DNA of 64,000 nucleotides from contig NC_090954.1 in the NCBI RefSeq assembly GCF_040807025.1, positions 12,295,501 through 12,359,500 on the forward strand. The letters run 5' to 3'. The notes beneath the pieces are model-generated. The model was not told where the DNA came from, searched no databases, and saw only the letters and a list, made by a program, of their open reading frames with translations. The DNA comes from Struthio camelus. Taxonomy: Eukaryota > Chordata > Aves > Struthioniformes > Struthionidae. Of this stretch, positions 1 through 13,610 are shown one piece after another (the first letter of the stretch is position 1; every line of letters starts with the position of its first letter). Position numbers and translations under genes: made by a program.

Positions 1-3000
1 GGAGCGGAGGGCTGAGGATGGAGTCCGACGACGCAGCTGAGGACAGAGGTTGATTTCCCTCTCAGCAGTTCAGACTTCAGACTCTCTGCTCCCAGTGTTG
101 TACTTTGTAGTGACTAGGAGTAAACGCTTTTCCTCTGTGTTCACACTTCTCATCTTTATATGTGGCTTCGATAATACAGTCACAGACTAAAACTTTAAAA
201 GCAAAGAAGCCAGAGGAGAAATTTCCTCCTGCGGCGTGCGCGCCAACTGGAGGCTTCTTGCTAGGAGGTGCTGCGAATGTCAAAACTTTACAAGGGTTCA
301 GAAGATGGTTAGACAAATTCTAGGAAGAAAAAAGATCCATCAAGAGCTATTAAGTGCAAAGATAACCCCTGCACCACAGATGGGTGGAAGCCAGAGGTGT
401 TTTCTGGGGAAGCGTCCGTTCCCAGTTTGCCCTGTCCCTCCTGCCCTCTCCGTGACTCCTGCTCTTGGTCAGGATAGGAGCCTGGGACTGGGCTGAAGGA
501 CCCTTGGTCCGACCCAGAAGAGCTGTTCTCAGGCTTCCTCAGGAGCTGAAATCACACTGAAAGAGAAGTCTTTGGGATGAGGACCCATCGTGGAGCTGGA
601 CAGGCGAAGGCAAAGCGTGTCACTTCAGAAAAACTTGCTGAAAGGAGGAGCAAGGGAGGCTGCAAGAGATTTATCTTGTTTTGCACAGCTGAGGCTGGCC
701 CCTGGGAGTGAAAGGGCCTGGAACCGCTCGGGATGAGGAGGGAGGAAGGACGTGCAGTCACGTTCCTGGATCGGATGCCAGATGCTCGCTGGGGCTGGGC
801 ATCAGCAGCAGTTGGAAAAACCTCACTGCATTAATGACGACATTTGTATCAAACACAGGCTGTAGAATCAGATATCCAAGGAGTAACAACCTAAACTACA
901 TTTCATTCCTCTGTTGACTGCTTTTTAGGCTGGATGAAAACCTGTTCTAGTCCATTGCTTCCAGCTATAGGTGTTAGTCAAAATAAAACCCTCCCCTGAA
1001 TTCATCCTTTCTCGCTCCAGTTCATGCTCTCTTGCTTTCCAGCCTATTACCCTGCCCCACCGGTACCCTTCTGCGCGGCTGGATGTTACATGCAAGTTTA
1101 ACCCATTCGTGATGGCTCTCCCTCCCTGCCCACCCCACCGAGCCCGTAAGCACGCCGTGTCCCCACAATAAATGCAAAGTGTCTTACCCCTCTTTAGTAG
1201 CTTTGCTTTAATTTGCTTCAGACTCCTGCCTGGACCTGACACAAGGCTGGTGGCCAGCTGCTGGCTGCTCCACCCCGGCAGACAACCACCTCCCCCCTCC
1301 TCCTAGACCCCCGCAGGTGTGGAGCTTTATTCCAGTGCCGAGCTGTGTGTTGGGGCAGTATTTCATGCTTGCCAGTGTCGGTTGATAAACCTTTGATTTT
1401 CACTTCTGGGAATAATAGCATGGTAATGAATTATATTCAAAAGAATAACTGTAATAGTCATAAAACTGCAAATAGAAGAAAACTGTAAATCAGTCACCCC
1501 CTCGTAACGTGCTTACTTCATCTGAATCACCCTCTCTGGGCAGATTATCAATTTTATTTGGCTTTTCCATCCTAAACTTTTATTAAGTGGAGTGCTTCAT
1601 GCGTAAAGATACAGAGCACGGGCTATATGTTCCAGGGATTTATCTGTTTATTTTGCCTGCCTCCCCTCGCTCGTCCTCCCTCCCGCTCGCAGTTCCCGGG
1701 ACCTGCAGGCAGCTGACGTCTGACCATAACAGACACATGTCCCTAGTGTCGCTTTACCTTTATTATGCAAAAAAATAAACGCTGCCATGCTGCACAGTAA
1801 TGAACATGACTTCCTTTGTGCTGTACAGAATTACCCAGACGCTGCGGCAGATTTTGACTTCTGTATAATTAAAATGGGAGCTGATGAGCATACCCCCAGA
1901 GGAATCAGTGGGCGCGTCCTGAGCAGCCGGTACGAAGCTGCCGCTGTGCCCATCCAACAGCACAGCCCGGGGTGAGAGGGGAGAGAGGGGGCAGCGGGGC
2001 ACCCCGGTGGGCACGGCTCAGGGACCGGGTGGCACTGCTTCCCCCCGGGCGCTCCAGTAAGCCAGAGCAGCCGCAGGGCTGCTGCAGCACAGGGGCTGGT
2101 GCACAGCTAGGCTGGGATCAGGGACGTGTCGGTGACACTTATCCTGGCTTTGCTGGGACTGAGCACAGATGGAGGATGTGGTTTCGCATACGGACCTGCT
2201 GCATGAAGTGCTACCAGGTGTCTTTCCTAGGGTATTCAACATGTTTTTCCTGGGCCTGCAGAAGGGAGGGAACTTTTAAAGAAGATATTCTGGGCCTAAC
2301 AGTGCAGGGAAATAGCGTGGTAACTTTTGGCAACAAATGTTCCTTTCTTTTCTCATTTTTTGTCAGAGGCTTATATCAAAATAGATCTTTGTATTACTCT
2401 CACTACTGATTCTCCAATCACTTCCTTTTCTGTGTTTTCTAACAGCTGAAATCCACTGACTTCAAATGGATTAAATTGGTGTAAAACTGGGACGGGAACA
2501 ATGGTGAATCAGGCCCAGGATGCAAAAGGCATTGTGCAGCCAAATTAGTCAGGGGAAAAGGTACAAATTACACTCCGCAAAATGCAGCTGTAGGGTTCAG
2601 TGGTCTTTTCAAAGCGGCGCAGCAAGCTGGAGTGGAGTTCGCTTCAGCTGGACGTCAGCCTGCCGGGGCCTGCCTGGTATATTATTTGGCTTTTGAAAAC
2701 ACAGGCTGCAATTTTCCATTGTAATGAGTCAGGGAAAAAGAGAAAACTCACAGAACAGGTTATTTACGAGAAGCTTCTCTTAGAAATTTCCATCTGTGAT
2801 CTGAAATTACCAAGTAATGTAGAAACGTGAAGCTGTTGCTCCAAATACCTCTAGCGAGTGTGCTTCCTCCGTTGTTTTTCATGCGAGTTCAGCTTCCTTC
2901 CCCCTGGGCACTGCAACCTCCACCTCCCCGGGTCCTGCTGCGGCTGCTCCCACCCAGCTGCTGCGATGGTATCTGGCCTCACGCGGAGGAAATCCCTCAT

Positions 3001-6000
3001 TCGGGGCCCTCGGGAGGAGGATGAAGAGGCTGCGGCACGGGAGCAGCAGCCCGACCCCCTTGCCCAGCCCACTAGCAGCACAGAGGCTGGCTGGTTTTGG
3101 GACACACGCCGTTCAGGGCAGCTGTAAGAGGTGATCGAAGGAAGTGTTCAGGTGGTTTTCACGATCTTAAAGCTTTTCATTGAGTCCAAGATCCAGATTT
3201 CGTGAGTCAATGAAAATCATTTCAGTGAGTTAATGACAGCTCGTGGAGCTGAGCCTTTCTCCACCCTTTGAGGACTCCTTTTCAGTCCTTTCTGGAATCT
3301 CTCCACAGGCTTAGATGAACCTGAAGTATGTCTGCCCAGCCAAGGGTGCGCTGGAGACGAGCCCCATCTGCTCTGGCGGGCAGCTCCTTGCTGGTCCAGG
3401 GCTGTTTTGCTGAGCCCCGCAGCCTTGACGAGAGCTCGTGGCTGCACGTGTTTGCGCAGGTGCCATCCTTGCATTTTCCTCCCTGCTGGCACGTCACAGC
3501 ACACTCAGACATCGGCCAGGTACGGCTCGTGGTTTCAGCGCTGTGGTGAAGCACAAGCCGTCACTGACTTAGGCAGAGCTGGAATACTGACAAAAACGAA
3601 TTGCAGAGGTGACTTAGATGGGTTGTGGGTGGCAGATACAGAGGGAGCTCAGCTATTTCTGTGAATCATGTAGGTGCTTCACGCAATGTGCATGGCCTGA
3701 TCCTGCACCAACTCAATCAGAGCAGTTCACTGGGGGAATAACCAGCAACCGGGGCAGCGAGCAGGGAGAGCCCTCGAGGACAGCGCAGGGACGGCCAGGC
3801 GCAGGGTAACCCCTGGTAATCCCTCCCGCTGACCGGGGCTGTGAAGGAGTGTGCTGCACAGCTCCATACCCCCACCTCAGCATAAGCTTTCCCTTCTCTG
3901 TGGGAATCCAGCCTCGATTTCTTTGGGGAGATGGTTTGGCCTAACAAGCCCTTGTGCGAGCCTGCTGACCGCTGTTGCCTCATACAGTTAGCGTGGGAGC
4001 CCGTAGTGTGAATGCCGGCAGAGAGGACCCCAACTCCCACGGCCACATGAAGGTGTGACACCTTCAGGACCTTGGTGAACATGAACCAGAAGCTGCAGTA
4101 CGGCTGGATCCCTGCTGGGCTTTAGACCTGAGAACTGGCTTCTGTGCTGGAGTCAGCACAGCTACATCTGTTAGCGGTTCAACACAACCCCACACTCAAA
4201 AGAAGGGCAGCCCTTGCTGACCCTCAGATTTATTGCAGGCTCCAGGCACGGCTCAGGCGACGGGTTGGCACTGGGGTTGGGATGGGCCAGGGAAGGTTTC
4301 CTTGGGCAGGGAGCAATGGCCAGCGTTGTACTGCTGCCCCTCAAAACGGTGAGGGATGCTGGGGAAATCAGTGGGAGGACAGAGGGAAAATATCCACAGC
4401 CTGGAGGGCCTGATTTACCATGCTGGATCATGGCTCCATGCTCCCCTGCACTTCTAGAGCAGTCCCAGGCAAGAAGACTCCAGCAGGAAAGTGTGATGAA
4501 AGTGTGACCAGCATTGCTGTCCTGCACTGGGACATGAGTATCTGAATCCAGTGCTGCAGTGAACAAAAGCAAACACACTGATTTGAAAAGTGTCTCCAAA
4601 CGTCATCAGCCGTTGATCGCTCCAAGAGGAGCACCTTTGATCACAGCTCCTCCTTCTGCAAGTTGAAGCAGTAAGAAAGCCCATGCCAAGCTTTTATTTT
4701 CTGTCATCAAAACATCTTACTGAGTTGGAGAAATGCATCTGTTTCCCAAATTTCCACCCCTGGGCAGACCCTGTGGGAACTCTGACCCTTCGTTGTGTTT
4801 GCTCCTACTCTCACGCCACTCAACAGTAAGAGAAAACTTTCAAGCCAAGCACCCTTATTACCTTCACCAGGAAAACGTTGCGAGGGCTTGGCAGGCTCTG
4901 GCAGCCCTATAGAGGCAGGAAGCCTCAGCTCTGAACGGCAGCCCCAGGTATCACACAACTGCTGTTCCCTGGGGTTTTGACCATGACCCTCCTCTTTTGT
5001 GCGCATTTGCTACGCACAGGGGTCCCGGGTGCTGTGGGAGCCCAGGGCAGTCGGCACAGAAACAAAAAAAGCCCGTGTGGGATACCTGCATGGGTGTATA
5101 ACTTGCCCTCTATTTCTCCAAGGAGGGCTGAGAGAGCAGCTTGGTGTTTGTGCTGCTGCTCAGCTCTGTGAGCTGGAGAAGAGTTGTGCTTAGAAGGGGA
5201 AAAAAAACGCTTGTAGAAATTGGATTTTAAAGACAAGTCCGAAGTTCAAAAGTAGCTGCAATTTGAACATAAGTCTGCTCTTTGCAGCCAATTAGCAAGG
5301 CTGCGAAAGCAGCAGGAGCGTCTTATGTTTTGACAGCGGTAAAAAGGCACTGAAACTAAACAGTGCGGATTGAACACACCACCCATGCAAGCTGTCACTC
5401 CGGCACAAGCTACCCATCGCTGAGCCGATCTGCCGGCGGCCTTCAGCAGCGTGGCAGATCCTGGGAACCGGGTGCCGGTGAGGGAGAGCAGAGCAACGGT
5501 GGGATCCCAGCCTGCCTGCCAAGCCACGGGCGTCCCTTCCCTGCCCAGATGGAGTTGTGCCAGCAGGAGAAAATATCACATTTTTGGCAGACTCCAGTCA
5601 GAGCAGTTCTGTATGCAGGAGTCTGTGATTATAGCATGTGATCCTCTCTTTTTCTCCTTGGAGTGAAGATTTTCCAGCTCACAGGGACTGTGGGGTGAAA
5701 GTGTCTTCACTGTGAAATGTGTTTTTTCCCACGGACTATACGGAGAGGGTGGCAGGGAGGTGGCGGTAAGTAGGACAACACGGGAGCCAGGAGGGATCAG
5801 AGGTGGGATGAGAGGGGTGGCAGGACATGCTGGGGGTGAGAGCGCTTCTCCCAGACCTTTTCTCACCCTCTCCCCAAAACTCCCACTGGCCATCACCAGA
5901 GTCAGGGTGCAGGGCAGGGTGCTGTGGCCTGCTGCAGCATGGGATGGCCCTGTGTGGGCTGTGATGTGTGACACGCTGAGCTCATGTTTTCCTGGCTCTA

Positions 6001-6900
6001 ATTAGAAGGATTTTCTTGTCCTCCAAGGACTCTGGCCAGATTTGGGTAGAACTGGATGGCAAAAGCGACAGGAGATGGTTAAAATGTGAAGCAGGAGCCC
6101 CTGAAATTCAACAGCCCTTAGAGCCCCGGGCTGGGCTGGAGAGAGGGCAGGGGAGCTGGGATGCTCTGGCTCCCTGGCTCTGCTCCATTAAACAGACGAG
6201 TTTCTGGCTGTTTTGCTTTCCCAGCAGAGTGAACGGATGGGTCTGCTCCCAAATCCATTTAGCAGACCTGGTCTTTGGAGTCTCGGCAGCTGCCCTGTCT
6301 TGCACAACGACCAGGGTGCAGCTGAGCGAGGAGAGAGGAGGGAGAGGAGATCCTGGCTTGAGAGAGGGTTAGCACATCCCATCCCAGGAGAAAGCCTTCC
6401 CTGCGGTCTGGGGAGAGGGATGCTCACGCTCCCGGTCCCTCTACTTTTACACCATTTTCCACTGGATGCGAACGAATAGGCCCTTAGACCATATCCACCA
6501 GGGTCTTTGCAATGCTGAGGCTCTTGGTGAGATGGATTTTGTTCTCTCCCTTGACTAATGAACAGGAAAGTCTCCATGTCTGGTATCTGGGGCTAACCCC
6601 CCCCCCCCCACACACACACATTCCCTCTGTTCGTATCAAGGGCCTTTTGGTGCAACTTTCTTGTGGTTTCCTAGCAAAAAGAGGCTGGTCTGAAAATATT
6701 GTGCAGGTGTGTCCATTGGTATCTCTCTTCCTGCAACATCTGGATCCACTGGCCAACAGCAGCTGATTCTGACAGAGGATGGATGTCTCCCTGATACTCC
6801 CTGACTGCAAATCTTGTGCAGGTAGATCAGCAGAAACACCCCCACCTAGGGACTAGCGCGGTACAAGCCCAACCTTTACTACACACTAGAGAATCGGCAC
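1..6900. other. Stretch without a recognisable gene
   Basis: I see no exon here with both coding character and family similarity. Open frames are short and overlap on both strands. In human, GALNT10 lies beyond MFAP3 on this side, but no stretch encodes the GT-A glycosyltransferase or ricin-like motifs of that family, so GALNT10, if present, is outside the window. The stretch has an AT-rich patch near 1755-1890 with octamer-like and forkhead-like words, a C-run followed by a CA-run at 6598-6620, and a degraded ancient repeat at about 2447-2520. It may be regulatory intergenic DNA, but nothing in the sequence proves that. Confidence 0.5.
2447..2520. repeat. Degraded ancient amniote interspersed repeat
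   Basis: The stretch runs through phrases such as 'actgacttcaaatgg', 'attggtgtaaaactgg' and 'gaatcaggccca'. From memory these are typical of an old, low-copy repeat family found in sauropsids. The family name is not certain and the call rests on remembered similarity only. Confidence 0.35.
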
Positions 6901-6949
6901 AAAACCCAACGCCCGGGGCTGACGGCTACGAAACACGGCCCTGCGAGGT

Positions 6950-7865
6950 CCCCTGCTTGTGCAAACCCTTGTTACACTGCGGACCTGCGTCCGCTGGAGA
7001 CGCACCGAGGCCGCTGTCCCGTCTCGCTCGATCTCCATGGCACGGGCAGGGCTCCCGGGAGAAAGCGCTGGAGCCCGGCAGCCCCCGTCCCGGCGTGCAG
7101 AGCCGCGCGCAGGCATGCGTGTGCAAGCGTGCGCGAGCCGAAGCCGTGAACTGCCGTGGTGCAAAAATAGGGCCTACCCTCACATCTCCGTGGCGTGCTC
7201 CAGGCACCGAAATCATATCTCCGCTCCCCGCTCCCTGATCAAATTAATGAGGAGCAGCAGCGCAGGCAGCTCGCCTCCGTCTGAGAGCGAGAGAGCAGCG
7301 AGGGGGCGGCGGGGGAAGGCAGGCGGGGGGACGCTCGCCGTGACTCACCGCCCCGCTCCCGGCTTCAGGAGCGTTTGCTTTGGAGGTGAAGGCTGGAAAC
7401 CAGCTCCCTCCCGCCCTTCCCCTCCCCAAGCCAAAGAAAGCCGCGACGGCTTGATTTAGTGCTGGATAATGAGGCAATTGTGAGGAGGATGGGTGCAGCA
7501 GGAGCCTGCGCCTGCCAAATCGCTCGGCTTAATTGATCAAATATTTTTATGCATCATTTCTTCCTTTAAGGCGACCGTAAGCCTCGTCTCCCGCAGCACC
7601 AAAATGAAATGACATGGTGGCGGGCGGCCACCACCGGCCTCGCCGGCCGCCCGAGGCGCCGCCGGCCGCCCGCGCCGCACGGCGGAGGATGGTTAAGGGA
7701 GGGCGATCGCGGCCCGGCGTTCAGCGGGCTCTGTCGGGAGCACGGCCGCCACTGCCGCCGCCGCCGCCTCGCAGGGCCGGGGGGGCGGCCAAGGGGCCGG
7801 CACGGGCGCCCGCCGTGCCGGCCACCTCCCTGCCACCTGCCGCGGCCCTGAGCCAGCGCTGGCCC
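6950..7865. promoter_or_regulatory. Orphan CpG island
   Basis: GC-rich DNA with many CpG dinucleotides, densest at 7600-7860, in otherwise moderate-GC surroundings. AT-rich homeodomain-like words interrupt it at about 7235-7250 and 7525-7565. Long open frames cross it on both strands, but they follow from GC content and the adjacent repeat and resemble no family I know. It could be the promoter of a gene to the left, for example one lying beyond the window, or of a non-coding RNA. Direction cannot be decided. Confidence 0.55.
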
Positions 7866-7870
7866 CGCGC

Positions 7871-8060
7871 ATCCCCATGGCATCCCTTCCCCACGGCATC
7901 CCCCTTCCCCATGGCATCCCTTCCCCACGGCGTCCCTTCCCCATGGCATCCCTTCCCCACAGCATCCCTTCCCCACAGCTTCCCCTTCCCCATGGCATCC
8001 CCCTTCCCCACGGCATCCCCCTTCCCCATGGCATCCCTTCCCCATGGCATCTCTTCCCAT
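7871..8060. repeat. Minisatellite, 15-18 bp unit
   Basis: About eleven to twelve imperfect tandem copies of a unit close to CCCCATGGCATCCCTT, with variants CCCCACGGCATCC and CCCCACAGCATCC and an occasional extra CC. It abuts the right edge of the CpG island. On the minus strand it yields Gly/Met/Lys/Trp-rich repeats, and on the plus strand Pro/His/Ser-rich repeats. Neither looks like a real protein. Such arrays often vary in copy number. Confidence 0.9.
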
Positions 8061-11000
8061 CGTCTGCATCCCCCTTCTCCAGCCGTGTTCGGCTGGTCCC
8101 CAGCGTGCCATTGCCCCTTCTGCCAGGCCACTTTCAGCCCAAACCCTGGCTCTGATCTCCTCTGTGTGCCGTTGCTGTTCAGATTCAGCCTGGCACTTAC
8201 AAACCCTGACCCAGGGTTTCAGTTACACAAACCGCCTGTCCTCAGCAGCCTTGGGCTGCCGAGACAAGAGCAGCAGCAAACATGTCCCGCACTTTGCTGC
8301 ATCCCTTCAAGGACATTGGGGTCGAGGCAAAGCGTTGGTGCTCACAGGCAGGGAAGAGATGAGCAGGGCTGTTTGGCAAATGATCAGAAATGTGGACCAG
8401 ATGTGTGCTTCATTCCAGGGTGGCTTCGCTGCCGTACAGGAAAGTCAGGGGAGCGAAGAGAATTGATTTGTCCCAGTAGCTCTGTGGCTTTTAGAGTGCG
8501 CGCTCGGGATTGTACATAGCCCTCAGCTCTTGCAGTCCCCTCACACCCTGGCTGCGTCCTGTCCTCCCCCTAAGCTTACCTTCCCTGACCTGGGACCTCT
8601 TTATCCCAACATGTGAGAACAGAGGAAGCACTAAAGCAACCATGCAGCAGTAAAAGCAGGAGGGTAATTTCCTACCTCCCAGTTTTTTGTCCTGCAATAC
8701 TCTCTGGTGCACTTCAGATACACACAGCTGACCTCAGTGTGAGTCCCTCGTGTCCTGTCCTCTCTGGGAGTCCCACGGTGGGTTTTGAGAGAATGAGTAA
8801 ACCCCTCAGCTCTAGCTGGGAGGAGCCCAGGCCAGCTGAGCATCACCAGCACCCACTGGAAGCAGAGGTCTCTTCTCTGAGAGGCAGCTGGTCCTCTGCA
8901 CTTCCTCCCACTTTATTCCAAGCAATTCTAGTGAAGAGATTTCCTTGATCAGCAATGTGAGAATGCTTCTCTAGGCTCCTGTGCTCCTGGGACAAGTAAC
9001 TAGACTGTGAACCTTCAGAGGAAGGCTGGAAATCCTGAGAACATCTAAGATGTAACTCAGGGAGGAAGACAATGGGATGGACATGTACAGAGAGTTGGGG
9101 CTGAGATTCCTAGCTCAAATTCACAGGAGAAAGACAGCTCAGCATAGCAGCCTCACACACGGCTAGCCTGTGCTGCTTGCTGCCAGTTGAGGAGGATGCT
9201 GTGGCCGAAGCACGTCAGGAGAATTGCTGTTCTTTATGACCACTAATGGTATCTGCAGCTCTGGATTTAAAGATGATGACAAAGGTAATTGTCATCAAAG
9301 GTAACAAAACTGCCAGGGACAAAGACAGATGAGAAGCTTGCTGGAGCCAGCAAGGGATTCCCTACTTTCAGTTAACCGCTGCGATTTACTTTTCATTTGC
9401 ACCTATGGACTCAGAGGAAAGAACAGGGCTGCAGTACTTCACAAAAGCACTGTCTGGAGGAGGACAAAGGACACTGAATTTACCTACGCTTCAGCTTACA
9501 GACCACTTTATGCCTTTTTTAGACCTTGCCATGAAATACCACTTGGGCTATGTTTCACAGAAAATGTTTTGATAAGCAGAATTCACTGATGAGCTAAACA
9601 ACTAACAACATAACTTTTTGCAGCCAGATATGTCCCAATAACCAGCTACCTCCATTTCCCTTCCATCTCCTCCCATGTAAAGTTTCGACAAGATCCTAAC
9701 AGAGCTATCACTGCAGTCCTTGTGATCTATCCAAGCTGTGAAGCACATGGTTCTTTCAGAGGTACAGGCTAGAAAACAGTGGTGGAGATAGAGAAAAGGG
9801 AGGTAGGTGGAAGGACTCTCCAGCGGCATAGCCGCTGACCTTGACCTGACAGCAAGCAACTGCTTGGACCTTTGATGGCTGTGGATCCCTAGCTGTAAAC
9901 TCGAGACAAACGTCTAGCCCTCCCTTGCTGTTCTCTGAGCTCTGGCTTTGAGATGAGCCTGGTGTCCCTTCTTTCTTCTGTTTTCAAATGTTGTCTCTTT
10001 TTTGCATATTGTCACATAGACAGCAGGGACAGCGAATGGCCTCATTTTCTTGGCAAAACAGTGATTCAACACAGTTCTGTGCCTCTGATATTGTCTCCAT
10101 GCAGCCTGTGTTTCAAGGATTGTATTTGCTTTATTTCATTGTGTTAAAAAAACACAAAGAAAACAGCCTTACTAAGAAGTGTTCTAGCAGTTAATTAGTT
10201 TTAATATTGAAAGGGCCACTGCCCAGCAGCTAAAAATCATGATGTTTGAATGGTGAATTAAGTCAGCCAACCAATAAATCTGAGCAACAAAACAGTCCCT
10301 TTAGCTCAGAGGAGTTCTCTTTCCTCAAAACACTGATAAATGGCTTTTTCTGAGTGCCCACAAGGTCATCAAATTAATAAAGCATTGCAAGTAATGTTTG
10401 GAGCTGAACTGACACCCTGCTGCAAGAGATTTGTTGTTAAAACAACTCTCAAGTAAAGGGGTGTGAGGCATATAGGATTTCTAAAACAAATTCATCTTCT
10501 AATCTAGGATAGTTGTCCAAACTCCTTCATGTCTGTTCTTGCCTACTGTCCTCCTACCTCCTCATTACTTTGGAGAGTTAAGCTTGAGAAAAACTCACAA
10601 AAGAAAAAAAAGAAGGAAGAAAAATGAAAATTTTGGATTTTCCCATTGACCAGGCAAGAAACTCAGAATATTTACTATGGGAAAATTCAAGTGAAGGCAC
10701 CAAGAACTGAAAATAAGTGAAGTGCTCAAAAGCCTTGAGATGACAGTAGGACATTCTCAAGTCCTTTGCAGGGGCTGTTTTCCATCCCCTACCACATACA
10801 AGCATGAAGCTATTGCAAGAGGAACGCTGCATCCAAAATACTAGGAGGAGTTACTAGATTTACCTGGATAAAGACTGAGATTATTAGCTGCCAGCACTAA
10901 CGGCAGGGATATTTGCATGACCCAGAACAGTTAGACAGCAAGAAGGACCAAAGCAAACGAAGCCACACCAAACAATTCCTGATGTTTTCTGAACGTAAAA

Positions 11001-11429
11001 ACTGTAACAAAAGGAGCAAAGACTCAGACACAGGAAGAGACTTCTGCTCCGTCATATTACCAGAGGAATAACTAAAGTCACTGTTCTCCTTAGGCACTAG
11101 ATATCACCACAGAGTATTGTTTGGCTTACACCTGTTTTCTGGAAGCGGTTTTGATGAGCGGGTTTCCCCAGCACCCTAAACCAGTTTGATGGGAGAGGAG
11201 CATTAAATAAGCAAAAGGAGTTTGACTTTCAGTTAAACTCTGCAGGCTAGGTCTGAACACAGAAAGAGACACTAATCAGAGCCTATAAGCACAGAAAGCC
11301 AAGTATGGCCACAGGTTTATATAACCAGCTAGTTCCTTTCCTGTGTGTTTGAGGTAGCCCTGATTTGGGCTGTGGATGGAGTAGGCACAGATAGGACAAG
11401 ATGGGTGATGAATTTAGAGTACCGTAAGA

Positions 11430-11615
11430 GATGCTTGGGGGCAGATATTAGGACAATCTTTCCAGTTGTCAGGACAGTTTAACATTAGAACAGATTGTCT
11501 GGGAGATGAGACATTTCTGTCACTGGCTCTATGTAAGAGATAGGACAGACACCTGTCAGGGTGGCACAGAGCAGGTGCCAGGTGGCCTCTAATACTCCCT
11601 TCTAACCCTCAGTCG
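11430..11615 (+). mobile_element. Degraded CR1-like LINE 3' fragment
   Basis: The segment resembles a CR1 sense-strand 3' region: 'atattaggacaatctttcc', then 'tttaacattagaacagattg', then 'ggtggcctctaatactccc', matching the expected order of CR1 3' landmarks. It is heavily diverged, so it would be an old insertion. It carries no coding capacity. The call rests on landmark order, not an alignment. Confidence 0.5.
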
Positions 11616-13552
11616 TTCACCATGCTTTGGTCTTTAATGGAAGAGAAAGTAGTAAGGGACACACGTTTCACTTTTATCTCTTGCAGATGGCCCCTAACAG
11701 GCCTGACACCAGAGGCAGAGAGATGGAAAAACACAAGGGGGACATCAGTTAGCTATCTCCAACTAATTTACAGGAAGCTTGTGTGGCCCCATCAGACGTG
11801 TGGCCTCTCCCACCATACATGCAGCTAACTGTGAAAATTAGAGAGCTGAAAGATTTTAAACTCTAGGTTGAAGAATAGGACCCCTCACTTTCCACTTAAA
11901 TGGTAGTCTGCAAGCTTATATTACACTTGAAATAATTTAATATGAAATATGTATTTAATAATATGGTAGCATGGAGAGGTGCTGAATAGGACAAACGTAA
12001 ACAAAAAGAGGTAGCAATAGCCTGTACAATATTGTATCCGCTGGGTACCATTTTTTTATGAAATCCTAGTCTAGGCTTCATTTGCCTTTGATTTACTTAA
12101 GAGTGTAAGCCTCTTGAGAGATTCTCCAGTACATTCATACACCACAGTGCCCTGGCCTCTAAGCGCTATCACAACGCAGCGATAATTATAGCGACGCTGG
12201 CTTCTGCACACGTCTGTGTTGTGGACAGCTGATCTCCAAAGGGATGCGCTCATCTTTCCTCAAGCTCCTGACAACGGCTCACATATAAACCTGGCAACAC
12301 ACACGCAACAACGATGCCAGCCTCCTTGCAGACGCATTGACATGCAGCAGGAACCCTGGATACCGTATGGAGCATCTAGGCAGATGGATGGACATACGTA
12401 TAATCTGTGTGCATCTCTGCTGATGTAAATGTCCCAGTGCAAGAATTAACACTCAAGTATATGGTTTGCATTTGAGGCACTAGAGAATTTTTCTCTCATA
12501 ACATAAATAAAATACATTCTGAGCATCTTGGGATAAGTATAAGGCCATTCTAATCTTTTTATTTTTTCCAAAGAAAAATAATGATTCCATATCCTGGCAC
12601 TGTGCAAACAATTAATTAACCTAATGAAAATGAAAGGTCTAATTGCTCAGTATTATTACGATCATTGGCAGCCAGGAGTGACCAAGGAATAGGCGCTTGT
12701 CCTACTGGTGATAAAGTTCAACTTTCTGGCTTTTCAGGCTTTCTTGACTTAGGAATATCCAGCCAAAAAAAATTTTTTTTTTGAAAGATGATGTCATTCT
12801 CCCTTCCACATGCTCAGAAACTAGCAGTATTTGAAGACATCTGAATGAGCTGTCATATAATAAAAAACGATACCCAGCTGGCGTGAAATGACCTGGTTGA
12901 ACAGAAGTGAATAAAGCTGTAACTTGCCCGGGTTGAATGAGATGGTGTCTTCTCCACTGTGTGTCTCCCGCCAGAGACCTGACTCACGAGGTGAGAGTGC
13001 TGCAACACAGAAGCTATCTTTTTTTTTTAAAGAACGCACCTAGAATTCAAGTATGATCATCCTCAATGCACCTCCCTCTTCAATGATCCGTTGTTATCCA
13101 AACAGAAGAACGCTTTAAATTTATGCAGATTATTTTGTTCACTGTGGTTAGGATCATGAAGAGTCAGATTAAAGGAGCATAAGGAACTGAAGGGGTATCA
13201 TTCCTGCATACCCTGTAGCAGGGAGATAGAAAGCAGATGCTGACTGAACACTGACCTAGCCTGAGAAGTATGGGACCAATAATTCTTCCTTTAAGCAGCT
13301 GATTCTCACAGGAAAATCCTCCTGCCAGGGAGAGAAATTCAGCTTTAATTCTATTATCTTCCTTGCACAGAGCCTGGCAACTGAAGACTATTGTTTAAAG
13401 ACAATGTGGGTGACGTCTGCTCTCGTTTACCCCTGCAGAACCCCATCGACTGTATTATAGAGGGTTTCTTGGGAAGCCGTGACAGCAAACTTTTGAGGGT
13501 GATTAAAGTTTAAACTTCATGATGGGCACTTTTACTCTGTGCTCCAGGCTAG

Positions 13553-13610
13553 CACCCAGAGCTTCAGGACATGCCCATACACACCCAGAGCTTCAGGACA
13601 TGCCCATACA
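13553..13610. repeat. 29-bp tandem duplication
   Basis: Two identical adjacent 29-bp copies begin at 13553 and 13582 with CACCCAGAGCTTCAGG. The lack of divergence suggests a recent duplication. No gene overlaps it. Confidence 0.95.

Noticed and set aside
1-60. Short ATG frame at the window edge (MESDDAAEDRG)
   Set aside because: Eleven codons at the edge with no context; it cannot be told from chance.
7614-8519. 301-aa plus-strand frame and 181-aa/136-aa minus-strand frames
   Set aside because: They consist of CpG-island sequence plus translated minisatellite, with open frames on both strands at once and no similarity to known proteins.
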